From Prorocentrum cordatum (Eukaryota; Sar; Dinophyceae; Prorocentrales; Prorocentraceae), in assembly GCA_963575745.1 (NCBI GenBank), contig CAUYUJ010010464.1, positions 1 through 28,310 of the forward strand: 28,310 bases of DNA, given 5' to 3'. How positions within the stretch are numbered: the stretch's first letter is position 1; each line of letters begins with the position of its first letter. This document shows, in pieces, positions 16,771 through 23,960 of the stretch. The position numbers were made by a program, and so were the translations under genes. The notes under the pieces were generated by a model that was not told the origin of the DNA, made no database searches, and was given only the letters and a program-made list of their open reading frames with translations.

Positions 16771-17261
16771 TCCGGGGCTCCAGGCGGCGCCGGCCGCGGC
16801 GCCGCGTGCTCGACGCGCCCGCGGGAGGTCCGGGCTCGGGGCCTCCAGGGGATCGGCGGCCTCTCCCGCGTGGCGCGCTCTGGCCAGGCTTGCGGGGCGA
16901 GCCGGGGCCGCGGTGGCGACGGTGGATATCTCCAAGATTTCTTGTATGTTCCAAACAACAAGGCCCAGACGTGATCGCATCGCCAGAAAAGTCCAGGATT
17001 GTTTGGCGTTTCGAAACAGCAAAGCCCAGGATTTTGTTTGGCGCGCGCTTCGCGCGCGCTCAGGTTCTAGCAGGCCCCAGGCCTTGACGAATTCACTGCT
17101 CCACTGAAGTAGTGGCCACAGTCCACGCATGCCAACCTGCATTCCGAAAGGCCTTCGAAGAAATGGTTCTCTAGGGGGGCGGAAGCCGTATGAATCGGGT
17201 TCCCAGAAGGCCTTCTGGGAGCATGGGTTTGGGGGCGTCTTGAGGAGCCTGTTGGGGCGTG

Positions 17262-17262
<1 letters not shown>
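16771..17262. other. No gene recognised; short repeats and palindromes
   Basis: GC-rich to about 16930, then more balanced. CCAGGATTGTTTGGCG (near 16992) and CCAGGATTTTGTTTGGCG (near 17026) are near-duplicates. 17041-17070 carries the GCGCGCGCTTCGCGCGCGCT hairpin shared with 21705-21735. A perfect palindrome lies at 17201-17220. Confidence 0.45.
17201..17220. repeat. 20-bp perfect palindrome
   Basis: TCCCAGAAGGCCTTCTGGGA equals its own reverse complement. Its CCCAGA/TCTGGG halves resemble the HT tips, but no HT interior is present. Confidence 0.7.

Positions 17263-17350
<88 letters not shown>
17263..17350 (+). repeat. GTC trinucleotide array
   Basis: About 29 CGT/GTC triplets with one GTT interruption near 17316, continuing degenerately to about 17367. 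On the minus strand it would read as poly-Thr, poly-Asp or poly-Arg; no gene surrounds it. Confidence 0.95.
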
Positions 17351-17351
<1 letters not shown>

Positions 17352-17460
17352 TGTCATCGTCGTCGTCTTCGTCTCCTGTAGCGGATCCCTAGACCCCTCC
17401 CCGGGTCCAAACGAGTAAGCGCAGCAGGGGCAGGAGCAGAAGGCGCTGGGAGCGAGAGGG

Positions 17461-17522
17461 GAGGCGGAGGAGGAGGAGGAGGGGGAGGAGGAGGAGAAGG
17501 GGGAGCAGGAGGGGAGGAGGAG
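17461..17522 (+). repeat. Short imperfect GGA array
   Basis: GGA triplets with GGG and GAA interruptions, just upstream of the first block of TTGGGGCC-rich repeats. Confidence 0.85.
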
Positions 17523-17579
17523 CAGTTCAACCGACATCGGCTACGGAAGGACTCTCCAGGGTCCACCTGACGACTGCCT

Positions 17580-18235
17580 CTTCTGATGCTCCTTGAGGGA
17601 CTTCAACCAAACCGCGAGGATCTCGTCGTACGGCGTACGTCGAACGTCATCGGCCGTCCTGGGCCTCTCGGGGGGCTCTTGGGGCATCTTGGGAATATAT
17701 TGGGCCCTCCTGGGTGGCCTCTTGAAGTGGAAGGCTCCAATTGTCTGTTCGGGCTCCCCCATATTGGGCCTCTCTTGGGGCCGTGTTGGGGCCCTCCTGG
17801 GCCGTCTTGGGCGGCTCGTAGGCCGTCTTGGGGCCCTCCTGGCCGTATTGGGGTTCTCTTGGGGGCTTCTCGGGCTGTTTCGGGGCGGTCTTGGTGACCC
17901 CTTGAGCCGGCATGGAGATTGGGGAAGCCGACAAGGCCAGAAGGGCGAAGTCCTTCAAAAGACACATAGAAAATCAACGAATTTGGGCTCTCGGGGCTCT
18001 GTTGGGAGTCCTCTTGGAGCCTTCTTGTGGCGTCTTGTGGGCCTCTTCCGGGTTTCTTCGGGGCTTCTTGGGGCAGAAAGCTCGAATGGTCGGTTCGGGC
18101 TTCCGTCCTGGAGTCCCTCGTGGGGCCGTTTTGGGGTCCTCCTGGGCGTGCTGGGCGCCTCCTGGGCCGTTTTGGGGCCCTCTTGGGTAGTCCTGGCGTC
18201 CTCTTGGGAGCTTCGCGGGCTTCCTTGGGTCGATC
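17580..18235 (+). repeat. Repeat D: TTGGGGCC-rich block, copy 1
   Basis: Dozens of degenerate CTTGGGGCCxTCCTGGGCCG motifs at 12-30 bp spacing. In the middle (about 17925-17985) is a distinct purine-rich head (GGCCAGAAGGGCGAAGTCCTTC, then CATAGAAAATCAACGAATTT, then GGGCTCTCGGGG). The same head recurs in the blocks at 20985, 23970, 24345, 24965 and 25335. The plus frame reads WGLLGASWG-like runs and the minus frame PQEAPRRPQ-like runs: both are by-products of the repeat. Confidence 0.8.
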
Positions 18236-18713
18236 TATTTGTTTACTCTCCGCGACACATCACATGATTTGCTACGTCTTTGCCTCCGATTTGCGGCTTG
18301 CATGTCGGAGGGACGAACAGCGGCCGACGCGCCACTCGCCAGCAGGCCATGCTTCAGCGGAGGACGGAAAGAAGGAAGTGAGCCCACCAACTCCTGCTCC
18401 TGCGTGACGTCTTCTCTCCTCTTGTCACCCTCGCCAAAGAAACAGCGAGCATGGAGATGCTGCTTGTGAAATCGGCATGAAGCGCGTATCAAGGAGCCCG
18501 CACGTGAAAATCTGGAGAAAAACAGCCTGAGACTCGTTAGGATCGGCCCTCGCGGTACTGTGCACCACAGTGCCTTCCTCCTCCGAGCCCGCGGGGCGCG
18601 CGCTGACAACCTGGTGGCGCGGCCAACGCGCTCCCCGACAGTCGGCTCGAGGAGGAACAGCAGGAGGCAAACTGGCTGGTCCTGATAGTCACTAAGGCAA
18701 GGTGCAAACGGAG
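18236..18713. other. Unique sequence, no gene recognised
   Basis: Non-repetitive sequence of about 57% GC. Short open frames exist on both strands; none has a domain that I recognise. Confidence 0.3.
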
Positions 18714-18714
18714 A

Positions 18715-18856
18715 TTATCTGGTCGATTGCCCACGGGTGTGCACGCAAGGCGGAATGAATCAAACGATCGCCTCTGCGGTCTCGCGCCAGAGACACAACC
18801 GCCTCGCGCGCACTTATCTGGTCGATTGACCAAGGATGTGCGCGCAAGGTGGAGCG
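18715..18856 (+). repeat. Pair of ~40-bp direct repeats, 99 bp apart
   Basis: TTATCTGGTCGATTGCCCAC at 18715 and TTATCTGGTCGATTGACCAA at 18814, both continuing GG(G/A)TGTGC(A/G)CGCAAGG(C/T)GGA. This is the remnant of a 99-bp tandem duplication; only this part of the unit is still conserved. Confidence 0.8.
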
Positions 18857-18859
18857 ACC

Positions 18860-19117
18860 AGCTCTTGAAAGTAAAGACATACATCGAATTCACTGGGCTG
18901 ACCGCAGGCGGACGTCACCTGCAAGCCAGCATTGCAGCCTGACGCGCCTTGGCGCGAACGGCACACATACTGAGGCGCCGACCAATTCCCTTTCTGAACA
19001 TTCGAACGCCAGCAATGAAACTGAACCTCGACGCATTCTGAACCCAGGACTTTACCTGGGATGAACACCTGCAATGGAGGGTGGTGCAGGGCACGCCGGC
19101 AGGCCTGGCTGCCAGCC
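18860..19117 (-). other. Weak exon candidate of unknown function
   Basis: On the minus strand a pyrimidine-rich stretch ending TATTGATTTTTTCTCAG (just above 19118) resembles a 3' splice site. The frame after it stays open across 18860-19117 and includes VFIPGKVLGSECVEVQFHCW, a Cys- and Trp-containing reading unlike the surrounding low-complexity frames. There is no homology that I recognise and no donor site was identified. The retrogene insertion lies directly upstream of it on this strand. Confidence 0.2.
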
Positions 19118-19143
19118 TGAGAAAAAATCAATAAGGAAGGGGT

Positions 19144-19157
19144 CGATCTTGGGGGCC
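19144..19157. repeat. Target-site duplication, left copy
   Basis: CGATCTTGGGGGCC, identical over 14 bp to 20964-20977. It lies next to the T tract (A tract on the minus strand) that marks the 3' end of the retroposed mRNA. Confidence 0.85.
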
Positions 19158-19166
19158 TCTTTTTTT
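19158..19166 (-). other. Remnant poly(A) tail of the retroposed mRNA
   Basis: Plus strand TCTTTTTTT, so the minus strand has seven A followed by GA, directly before the duplication. Short, but in the place where a poly(A) tail is expected. Confidence 0.65.
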
Positions 19167-19319
19167 GCGGTGAATCCAACTTCAACATTGAACATCATCG
19201 CACTGCGCGCCAATCGCATGGCGTCAACGAGTAGCTCAAATATGTAAACACAGCACATCGAGTCGAACAGCAATCACATCGCCGCAAGCTGGGAACGTTC
19301 CTCCTCCGTCTCTAGTATC

Positions 19320-19350
19320 GCCTCCTCCTCCTCCTCCTCCTCATCCTCCT
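19320..19350 (+). repeat. Short TCC array within the retrogene 3' UTR
   Basis: About ten TCC triplets (GGA in the mRNA sense), inside the transcribed 3' untranslated part of the retroposed copy. Confidence 0.85.
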
Positions 19351-19764
19351 ACTGCTCTTCTCGGCTGCCGCATCCATGCGATGTGGCCCGCGCCCGAAAG
19401 CTGCGAGCTCGGCTCGCGCTTCGATGACGACGGAACCAGGGGCTCCACTCGCCGAGCCCCACGGCGGAGGAGCTTGGTGCATGCCGGTCTTCGGGCTGGT
19501 GCCCTCCCGCCTGCGTACCTATGGGGCTGTCAGTTGCCACTCAGGATCAGACATCGCGCAGGCTGGCGCGGCTGCGGCAGGCTCAAGGGGAGGGCGATCA
19601 AATCAGCTGCATGGTTCCTAGTGTATCGTCGCGAGGAAGTGTTGAAACAGGGAAGGTGTTCAGCTGTAAAGAGCGCAGCAATGCATGGTGGCCACGGCTG
19701 CGCAGACGAGCCCCTGACACAGAATATACTTACAACGGAACTGAAGCGACTATATAAACCAATT

Positions 19765-20835
19765 TCAGCGCATTGGCCTGTGCGTTGTCAGGTCGTCTTC
19801 TGGAACGAGACCCGCATCAAGCAGTCCAGAATAGGTGACAAGTGGAGACTCATCTCCGCTCACAGCGCTGCTTCCACTGACTCGGTCGTCCTGGCAATTG
19901 AAAACGTTCGCGCTGTTCTTTTTCTTCACCGTTCTGGACCCGTCCTTGCCCTGGTGCTCTGCGCCGAATGGAGCCCGGCCAGAGTTTTGCGCCCTGACGC
20001 GCGGCGCATCCCCGCCGCTGACCTGGGCGTACATCTGCATGAAGAAATTCAAGCCCGTTCCGCCTGAGCTAGAAGCAAAACTGGTTCCTGTGCCGTCCGA
20101 CGTCGTCGACTCGCCCTTCTCGTCGCCCTCCTCGAGCTGGCGGTCCCCGGCGCCTCTTCGCGACCGCCTGGCTCCGCGACGGGCGGCCTTGCCTCTGGCA
20201 TCCTCGGCCTCCCACTTTTGCTGCTCGTAGGTCTTGGTGCCGTTGCTGCTGAAACAGGAGTTCTGGGGCTTCCACTGCACGACGCGGGGCCCTGGCTCCG
20301 CCTCCACCAACTCCTTGAAATCCACGAGGCCGCCCTGCAAGTACTTCCCGGTGGAGCCGCTTGGGGATCTCCGGCCGCCAACGGACGTCGGAGATCGTCT
20401 GGACATCTCAGACTTGGCGTTCGGCGCCATCCTGGGGCTCCTGAGCGCCGACTTGGGGGCCATCCTGGCGTCCTGCGACAGAGCCCTGGTCCGCCGGCCA
20501 GTGTCTAGGGAGGGCGGGGCCCGCTCCTCCTTGGGAGGCACCGAGCTCGATGCCCGGTGCGTGCAGCGCGCCCGCCGCTCCTCGCCGCAGCCGTCCCCGT
20601 GCGCCGGCAGTCCTGGAGCTCTGGGCGTCGCGCCCGGTGCGCCCCGCTGGGACGGCCGCCGGGCGCCGCCGGGCCGGGCCGGGTCCTGGCTCTGGCCGTC
20701 CGCAACCGCCGCGCGCCGCGCGTCGCCGGGTGCCAGTGGCCGGGCGCCAGCGGCCGCAGCGGCCCGAGCGTCTCCCTCGTCGTCCCACGCGCCCTTGAGC
20801 ATGCTGTCAAAACCACTCATGGCCGCTGACAGCAT
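19765..20835 (-). CDS. Intact retrogene frame, 356-residue protein of unknown function
   Basis: The start is the first ATG in any frame after the spliced leader (20835, MLSAAMSGFDSML). A second ATG at 20820 (MSGFDSML) is an alternative. The frame ends with a stop at 19765 after LTTHRPMR. No intron, frameshift or stop is present. Residues 1-150 are Ala/Arg/Pro/Gly/Ser-rich and probably disordered, with SP and RSP sites between 120 and 160 (SALRSPRMAP, EMSRRSPTSV) that could be phosphorylated. Residues about 164-215 look like the most constrained part: KYLQGGLVDFKELVEAE, then PRVVQWKPQNSCFSSNGTKT and a basic stretch (RGARRSRRG). A short hydrophobic patch (GLNFFMQMYAQV, about 261-272) follows. 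I see no signal peptide, membrane helix or named domain and do not assign a function. It would be expressed only if an upstream promoter and a splice acceptor are available. Confidence 0.7.
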   Translation of the reverse strand: MLSAAMSGFDSMLKGAWDDEGDARAAAAAGARPLAPGDARRAAVADGQSQDPARPGGARRPSQRGAPGATPRAPGLPAHGDGCGEERRARCTHRASSSVPPKEERAPPSLDTGRRTRALSQDARMAPKSALRSPRMAPNAKSEMSRRSPTSVGGRRSPSGSTGKYLQGGLVDFKELVEAEPGPRVVQWKPQNSCFSSNGTKTYEQQKWEAEDARGKAARRGARRSRRGAGDRQLEEGDEKGESTTSDGTGTSFASSSGGTGLNFFMQMYAQVSGGDAPRVRAQNSGRAPFGAEHQGKDGSRTVKKKNSANVFNCQDDRVSGSSAVSGDESPLVTYSGLLDAGLVPEDDLTTHRPMR

Positions 20836-20941
20836 CCAGCCGTCGGCGTCCCCGCGCACACGCGCGGGCGGTTGCCGCCGCACGGCTGGCTCGCTGGCCT
20901 GTCCTAGCACGGCCAACTCCAGCGCGTTTGAGCCCCAGAGG

Positions 20942-20963
20942 CTTGAGCCAAAATGGCTACGGA
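20942..20963 (-). other. Complete genomic relict of the dinoflagellate spliced leader
   Basis: The minus strand reads T, C, then CGTAGCCATTTTGGCTCAAG: the full 22 bases of the conserved leader, with T at its variable first position. In spliced-leader RNA genes the leader is followed by a GT donor. Here CCTCTGG follows, so this is the 5' end of a spliced mRNA copied into DNA and not a leader RNA gene. The next bases (CCTCTGGGGCTCAAA) weakly echo the leader tail, possibly an older decayed leader; that is speculation. Confidence 0.93.
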
Positions 20964-20977
20964 CGATCTTGGGGGCC
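20964..20977. repeat. Target-site duplication, right copy
   Basis: CGATCTTGGGGGCC immediately next to the first base of the spliced leader. It forms the start of a repeat-D block, so the mRNA copy inserted at the edge of repeat D. Confidence 0.85.
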
Positions 20978-21225
20978 CCTTGGGCTGTTTTCGAGCGTCG
21001 GGAACCCGAGAAGGCGAGATGACCAAAATCCTTCGAACATCTACGGAAAATAAACAGTGTTCGGCTCTCAGGGCTCTCTCGGGGGTCCTCGTGGGGCCTT
21101 CTTGCGGCGTCTGGGTGGCCTCTTGGAGGCATCTTGGGGCTTCTTCAGGGCCTCTTGGGGCCTCCCGGGCGTCGCCGGGGTCCCCGGGGCCCCTAGGTCC
21201 TGTTCCAGTGCAAGTGGAGTCCCGT
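20978..21225 (+). repeat. Repeat D, copy 2
   Basis: Head region GAACCCGAGAAGGCGAGATG, then CATCTACGGAAAATAAACAG and GGCTCTCAGGGCTCTCTCGG, followed by TTGGGGCC-type motifs. Closely parallels 23970-24060. Confidence 0.75.
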
Positions 21226-21254
21226 GGCGTGTTGGTCTTGTTTTCTTACCAGGC

Positions 21255-21460
21255 GATGCCCGTGATTCCTTGGTTCCTTGGTCTTGGCCCTCTGGTTCTA
21301 GGGTTTTGGTTCTTTGTTTCCTTGGGCTTGGTTCCGTGGTTCCTTGGATTGGTCCTCGGTTCCTTGGCTTCGGTTCCTTGATCTTGATTCCTTGGTTCCT
21401 TGGTCTTGGTTCCAAGGTTCCTTGGTCGTGGCTCCTCGTTCTTGGTTCCTTCGATTCTGG
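21255..21460 (+). repeat. GGTTCCTTGG minisatellite
   Basis: About 15 degenerate copies of (T/C)CTTGGTTC in 10-14 bp steps (GGTTCCTTGGTCTTGG types). No coding role evident. Confidence 0.8.
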
Positions 21461-21499
21461 TTTACTTCGGAAGCGGTCTCCTGATTGGGGTCGCGCTAG

Positions 21500-21632
21500 G
21501 TTCATTTTACAACGTCGACCCCAGAAATCCAGACCACTTCCCCAAGACCCGCTTTTCATCTTGAACCGTTTTTTGACGGTCCTAGGGCCAGGCAAGGACA
21601 CCATGAGGCCGAATACGGCCAAAAACCAGACG
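21500..21632 (+). mobile_element. HT element fragment, copy 16
   Basis: TTTTACAACGTCGACCCCAG, ATCCAGACCACTTCCCCAAG, ACCGTTTTTTGACGGTCCTA, AGGCCGAATACGGCCAAAAA. Interior homologous to copy 11 but both tips are lost. An isolated old copy about 5 kb from the cluster. Confidence 0.75.
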
Positions 21633-21694
21633 CCGTATTCTCATGTATAATGTATATATGTGCACACATGTATGCATATACATATATATATATA

Positions 21695-21735
21695 CTAGAA
21701 CCATCGCGCGCGCTTCGCGCGCGCTCAAGTTCTAG
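21695..21735. repeat. 41-bp foldback next to an AT microsatellite
   Basis: CTAGAAC at the left and GTTCTAG at the right bracket the stem GCGCGCGC-TTC-GCGCGCGC. The right 30 bases recur at 17041-17070 with one change (CTCAAGTTCTAG versus CTCAGGTTCTAG). An alternating TA tract (21640-21694) precedes it. Confidence 0.75.
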
Positions 21736-21739
21736 CTTG

Positions 21740-22486
21740 GCTTGACAGGCTAACTCATGTCATCTCATGTTGATCGCTTCTTGCGTCCAGCGACTTCCTT
21801 GGAGGCCCTGCGCGAGCCTCGGAATCGTATAGAAGGGAAGCGCGGAAGCGCAGAAATAATTGACTTCCTGGAGGTATTCAACGATTTGGGGCCCTCGAAG
21901 GCTTCCTGGGTTCTTTTTTTGGAGGTGAGGGGGGTATGAATTGTGGTCTGTTGTGCATCTGACCCGGGGCCAAACTTGAAGAACAAAAATAATTGTGGGA
22001 TTTCCATGTTTTTCCAGGTCTTCGGCACTGTTCGGCGCTGTTTTTTGTCTATGCCTCGCGGGTTTTGTTAGCCGGGCCCCTCAGGGGTGTGGGATCTTCC
22101 GGACCCCCTGACGGTTCTGGAGGACTCCTGGAGGCCTGGAGAGCCGTCGCAAGGGTGTGGCGGGCTGTGCGGGAGCGTGTTGGGTCGTTCTTTACGTTCT
22201 GGGGGCCCCTTGGGGTCGTCATGGGCTGTCCATCGGCGACTTGGGGTCTCCCCCCGGGAAGCCGGGAGGCGCGGTACCGGCCAGATGTCAGGGGATGTGT
22301 AGGACCCCCGAGTAGGAGTCCCACTTTGAAAAAAAGCGGGATTCTGGGAATCCCCTTTTTACCTAACAGCGAAGACTGATAGGTTTCTAGTTGACTCAAA
22401 AGAGCTCACAGATCACTCCACAGGGGGGTCCGGGCAGGTGTTGGGGAGTTGCCGGGCGGCAGGGTGCCGGGCTCGTTTTTCACCAA
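21740..22486. other. No gene recognised; partial repeat-D similarity
   Basis: About 21790-21930 contains CTCGGAATCG, GAAATAATTGAC and GATTTGGGGCCCTCGAAGGC, reminiscent of repeat-D heads. 21950-22480 appears unique. No domain or RNA gene seen. Confidence 0.35.
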
Positions 22487-22978
22487 CAGTCACACACTTC
22501 GTGCTCTTCGACTTCCCAGAACTCCATTCCCAGGCCACATTCTCAATACCCGGATGCAACAGTCACACACGTGCTCTTCGACATCCCAGAACGCCATTCC
22601 CGGGCCACATTCTGGGGGGCCGGATGCAACAGTCACACACTTCGTGCTCTTCGAGTTCCCAGAACGCCATTCCCGGGCCACATTTTGGATGCCCGGAGCC
22701 AACTGTAGGCCACTTCGTGCTCTTCGATTCCCAGAACTCCATTCCCGGGCCACATTTTGTGCCCGGAGCCAACTGTAGGCCACTTCGTGCTCTTCGATTT
22801 CCCAGAACTCCATTCCCGGGCCACATTTTGAATGCCCGGAGCCAACTGTAGGCCACTTCGTGCTCTTCGAGTTCCCAGAACTCCATTCCCGGGCCACATT
22901 TTGAATGCCCGTAGCCCACTGTAGGCAACTTCGTGCTCTTCGACTTCCCAGAACTCCCATTCCTGGGCCACATTTTCA
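22487..22978 (+). repeat. Repeat E: 70-73 bp satellite, seven units
   Basis: Starts near 22487, 22560, 22630, 22701, 22771, 22843 and 22916. Each has CACTTCGTGCTCTTCGA, TTCCCAGAACTCCATTCCCG, GGCCACATTTTGAATGCCCG and ends CAACTGTAGG or CAACAGTCAC. The first three use the CAGTCACACAC junction, the last four CTGTAGGCCAC, so two subtypes lie in order. The final unit runs straight into the GGA/GAC array. Confidence 0.92.
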
Positions 22979-22994
22979 GCAGGGGCAAGAGCAC

Positions 22995-23765
22995 GACGAG
23001 GAGGAGGACGAGCAAGACCAGGAGGACGAGGACGAGCAGGAGCAGGACGAGGAGCAGGAGGAGCAGGAGAAGAAGGACGAGCAGGAGGAGGAGGAGGACG
23101 AGCAGGAGGAGGAGGACGACCAGGAGGAGGAGGACGACCAGGATGAGGAGGAGGAGGAGGAGGGGAGGGGGAGGAGTACCAGGAGGAGGAGGAGGAGGAG
23201 GAGGAGGAGGAGGAAGAGGAGGAGGAGGAGGAGGAGGACGAGGACGAGGAGGAGGAGGAGGAGGGGGGGGGAGAGTACCAGGAGGAGGAGAACGAGGACC
23301 ACCAGGAGGAGGAGGAGGAGGAGGAGGAGGAGGAGGAGAGAACACCAGGAGGAGGAGGACGAGCAAGACGAGGAGGACGAGAACGAGGACGACCAGGAAG
23401 AGGAGGAGGAGGAGGAGGAGGAGGAGGAGGGGAGGGGGAGGACTACCAGGAGGAGGAGGAGGAGGAGGAGGAGGAGGAGGAGGAGGAGGAGGAGGAAGAG
23501 GAGGAGGAGGACGAGGAGGAGGAGGAGGAGGAGGACGAGGAGGAGGAGGGGGGGGAGAGCACCAGGAGAAGGAGAACGAGGACCACCAGGAGGAGGAGGA
23601 GGAGGAGGAGGAGGAGGAGGAGGAGGAGGAGGAGAGAGCACCAGGAGGAGGAGGACGAGCAAGACGAGGAGGACGAGAACGAGGACGAGCAGGAGGAAGA
23701 GGAGGAGGAGGAGGAGGAGGAGGAGGAGGAGGAGGAGGAGGGGGAGGAGGGGGAGGAGGCAGGCT
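22995..23765 (+). repeat. ~765-bp GGA/GAC/CAG compound array
   Basis: Mixed GAG, GAC and CAG triplets, with higher-order copies: a block around ACCAGGAGGAGGAGGACGAG recurs near 23340 and 23640, and GGGGAGGGGGAGGA(G/C)TACCAGG recurs near 23162 and 23430. Plus-strand frames are Glu/Asp/Gln-rich and minus frames Leu/Val/Ser-rich; neither shows a domain. Confidence 0.92.
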
Positions 23766-23960
23766 GAGGTGAGGCTGTGGACTGGGACTGCCGTTGCCGC
23801 GCTGCGACGGTCATCGCGGAATGCGACTGCCGACTGCGAGAACAGCCAGAATTCGACAACTGGATTTTCATCTGAATCTTAAGGGGAATGCTTTCAGATA
23901 TGCTTCTACACATCGCTGTTAGGTTGCTTTGCCGGGATAATTTTCAAAATCCTCGATCTT
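23766..23960. other. Short unique stretch
   Basis: Balanced composition; no gene, RNA or repeat recognised. Confidence 0.3.

Larger units (their letters stand above)
19158..20963 (-). mobile_element. Retroposed mRNA (retrogene) with spliced leader, A tract and flanking duplication
   Basis: In minus-strand order: 14-bp duplication (20977-20964), complete spliced leader (20963-20942), 106-nt leader, 356-codon intronless frame (20835-19765), about 600 nt of 3' UTR, A7 plus GA (19166-19158), and the 14-bp duplication again (19157-19144). In dinoflagellates mature nuclear mRNAs receive the leader by trans-splicing, and relict leaders in genomic DNA are known to mark genes that passed through mRNA. 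Here the leader abuts the duplication with no base between them, and the A tract lies 2 bp from the other duplication. That is the expected product of LINE-type target-primed reverse transcription of a full-length mRNA. The undamaged frame and exact duplication suggest a recent event. No reverse transcriptase is encoded in the window. Confidence 0.85.

Noticed and set aside
17904-17918. Another spliced-leader relic (CTTGAGCCGGCATGG)
   Set aside because: Only 12 of 15 bases match and it lies inside repeat D, at a place where other repeat-D copies have unrelated sequence. Chance is sufficient.
17593-18267. Trp/Gly/Leu-rich plus-strand and Pro/Gln/Arg-rich minus-strand frames in repeat D
   Set aside because: The same readings recur wherever the TTGGGGCC repeat occurs, on both strands, and break in different places in each copy.
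19381-20067. Plus-strand frames opposite the retrogene (19381-20067 and 20234-21022)
   Set aside because: Leader, A tract and ATG position all fix transcription on the minus strand. The plus frames are shadows of GC-rich codons.
20942-20963. A spliced-leader RNA gene
   Set aside because: The leader is followed by CCTCTGG and not by a GT donor, and no downstream Sm-site or stem-loop layout was seen. The context is that of a spliced mRNA end.
22487-22978. CRISPR-like array (regular ~70-bp units)
   Set aside because: The units are conserved throughout, without unique spacers, in a eukaryotic genome: a satellite.
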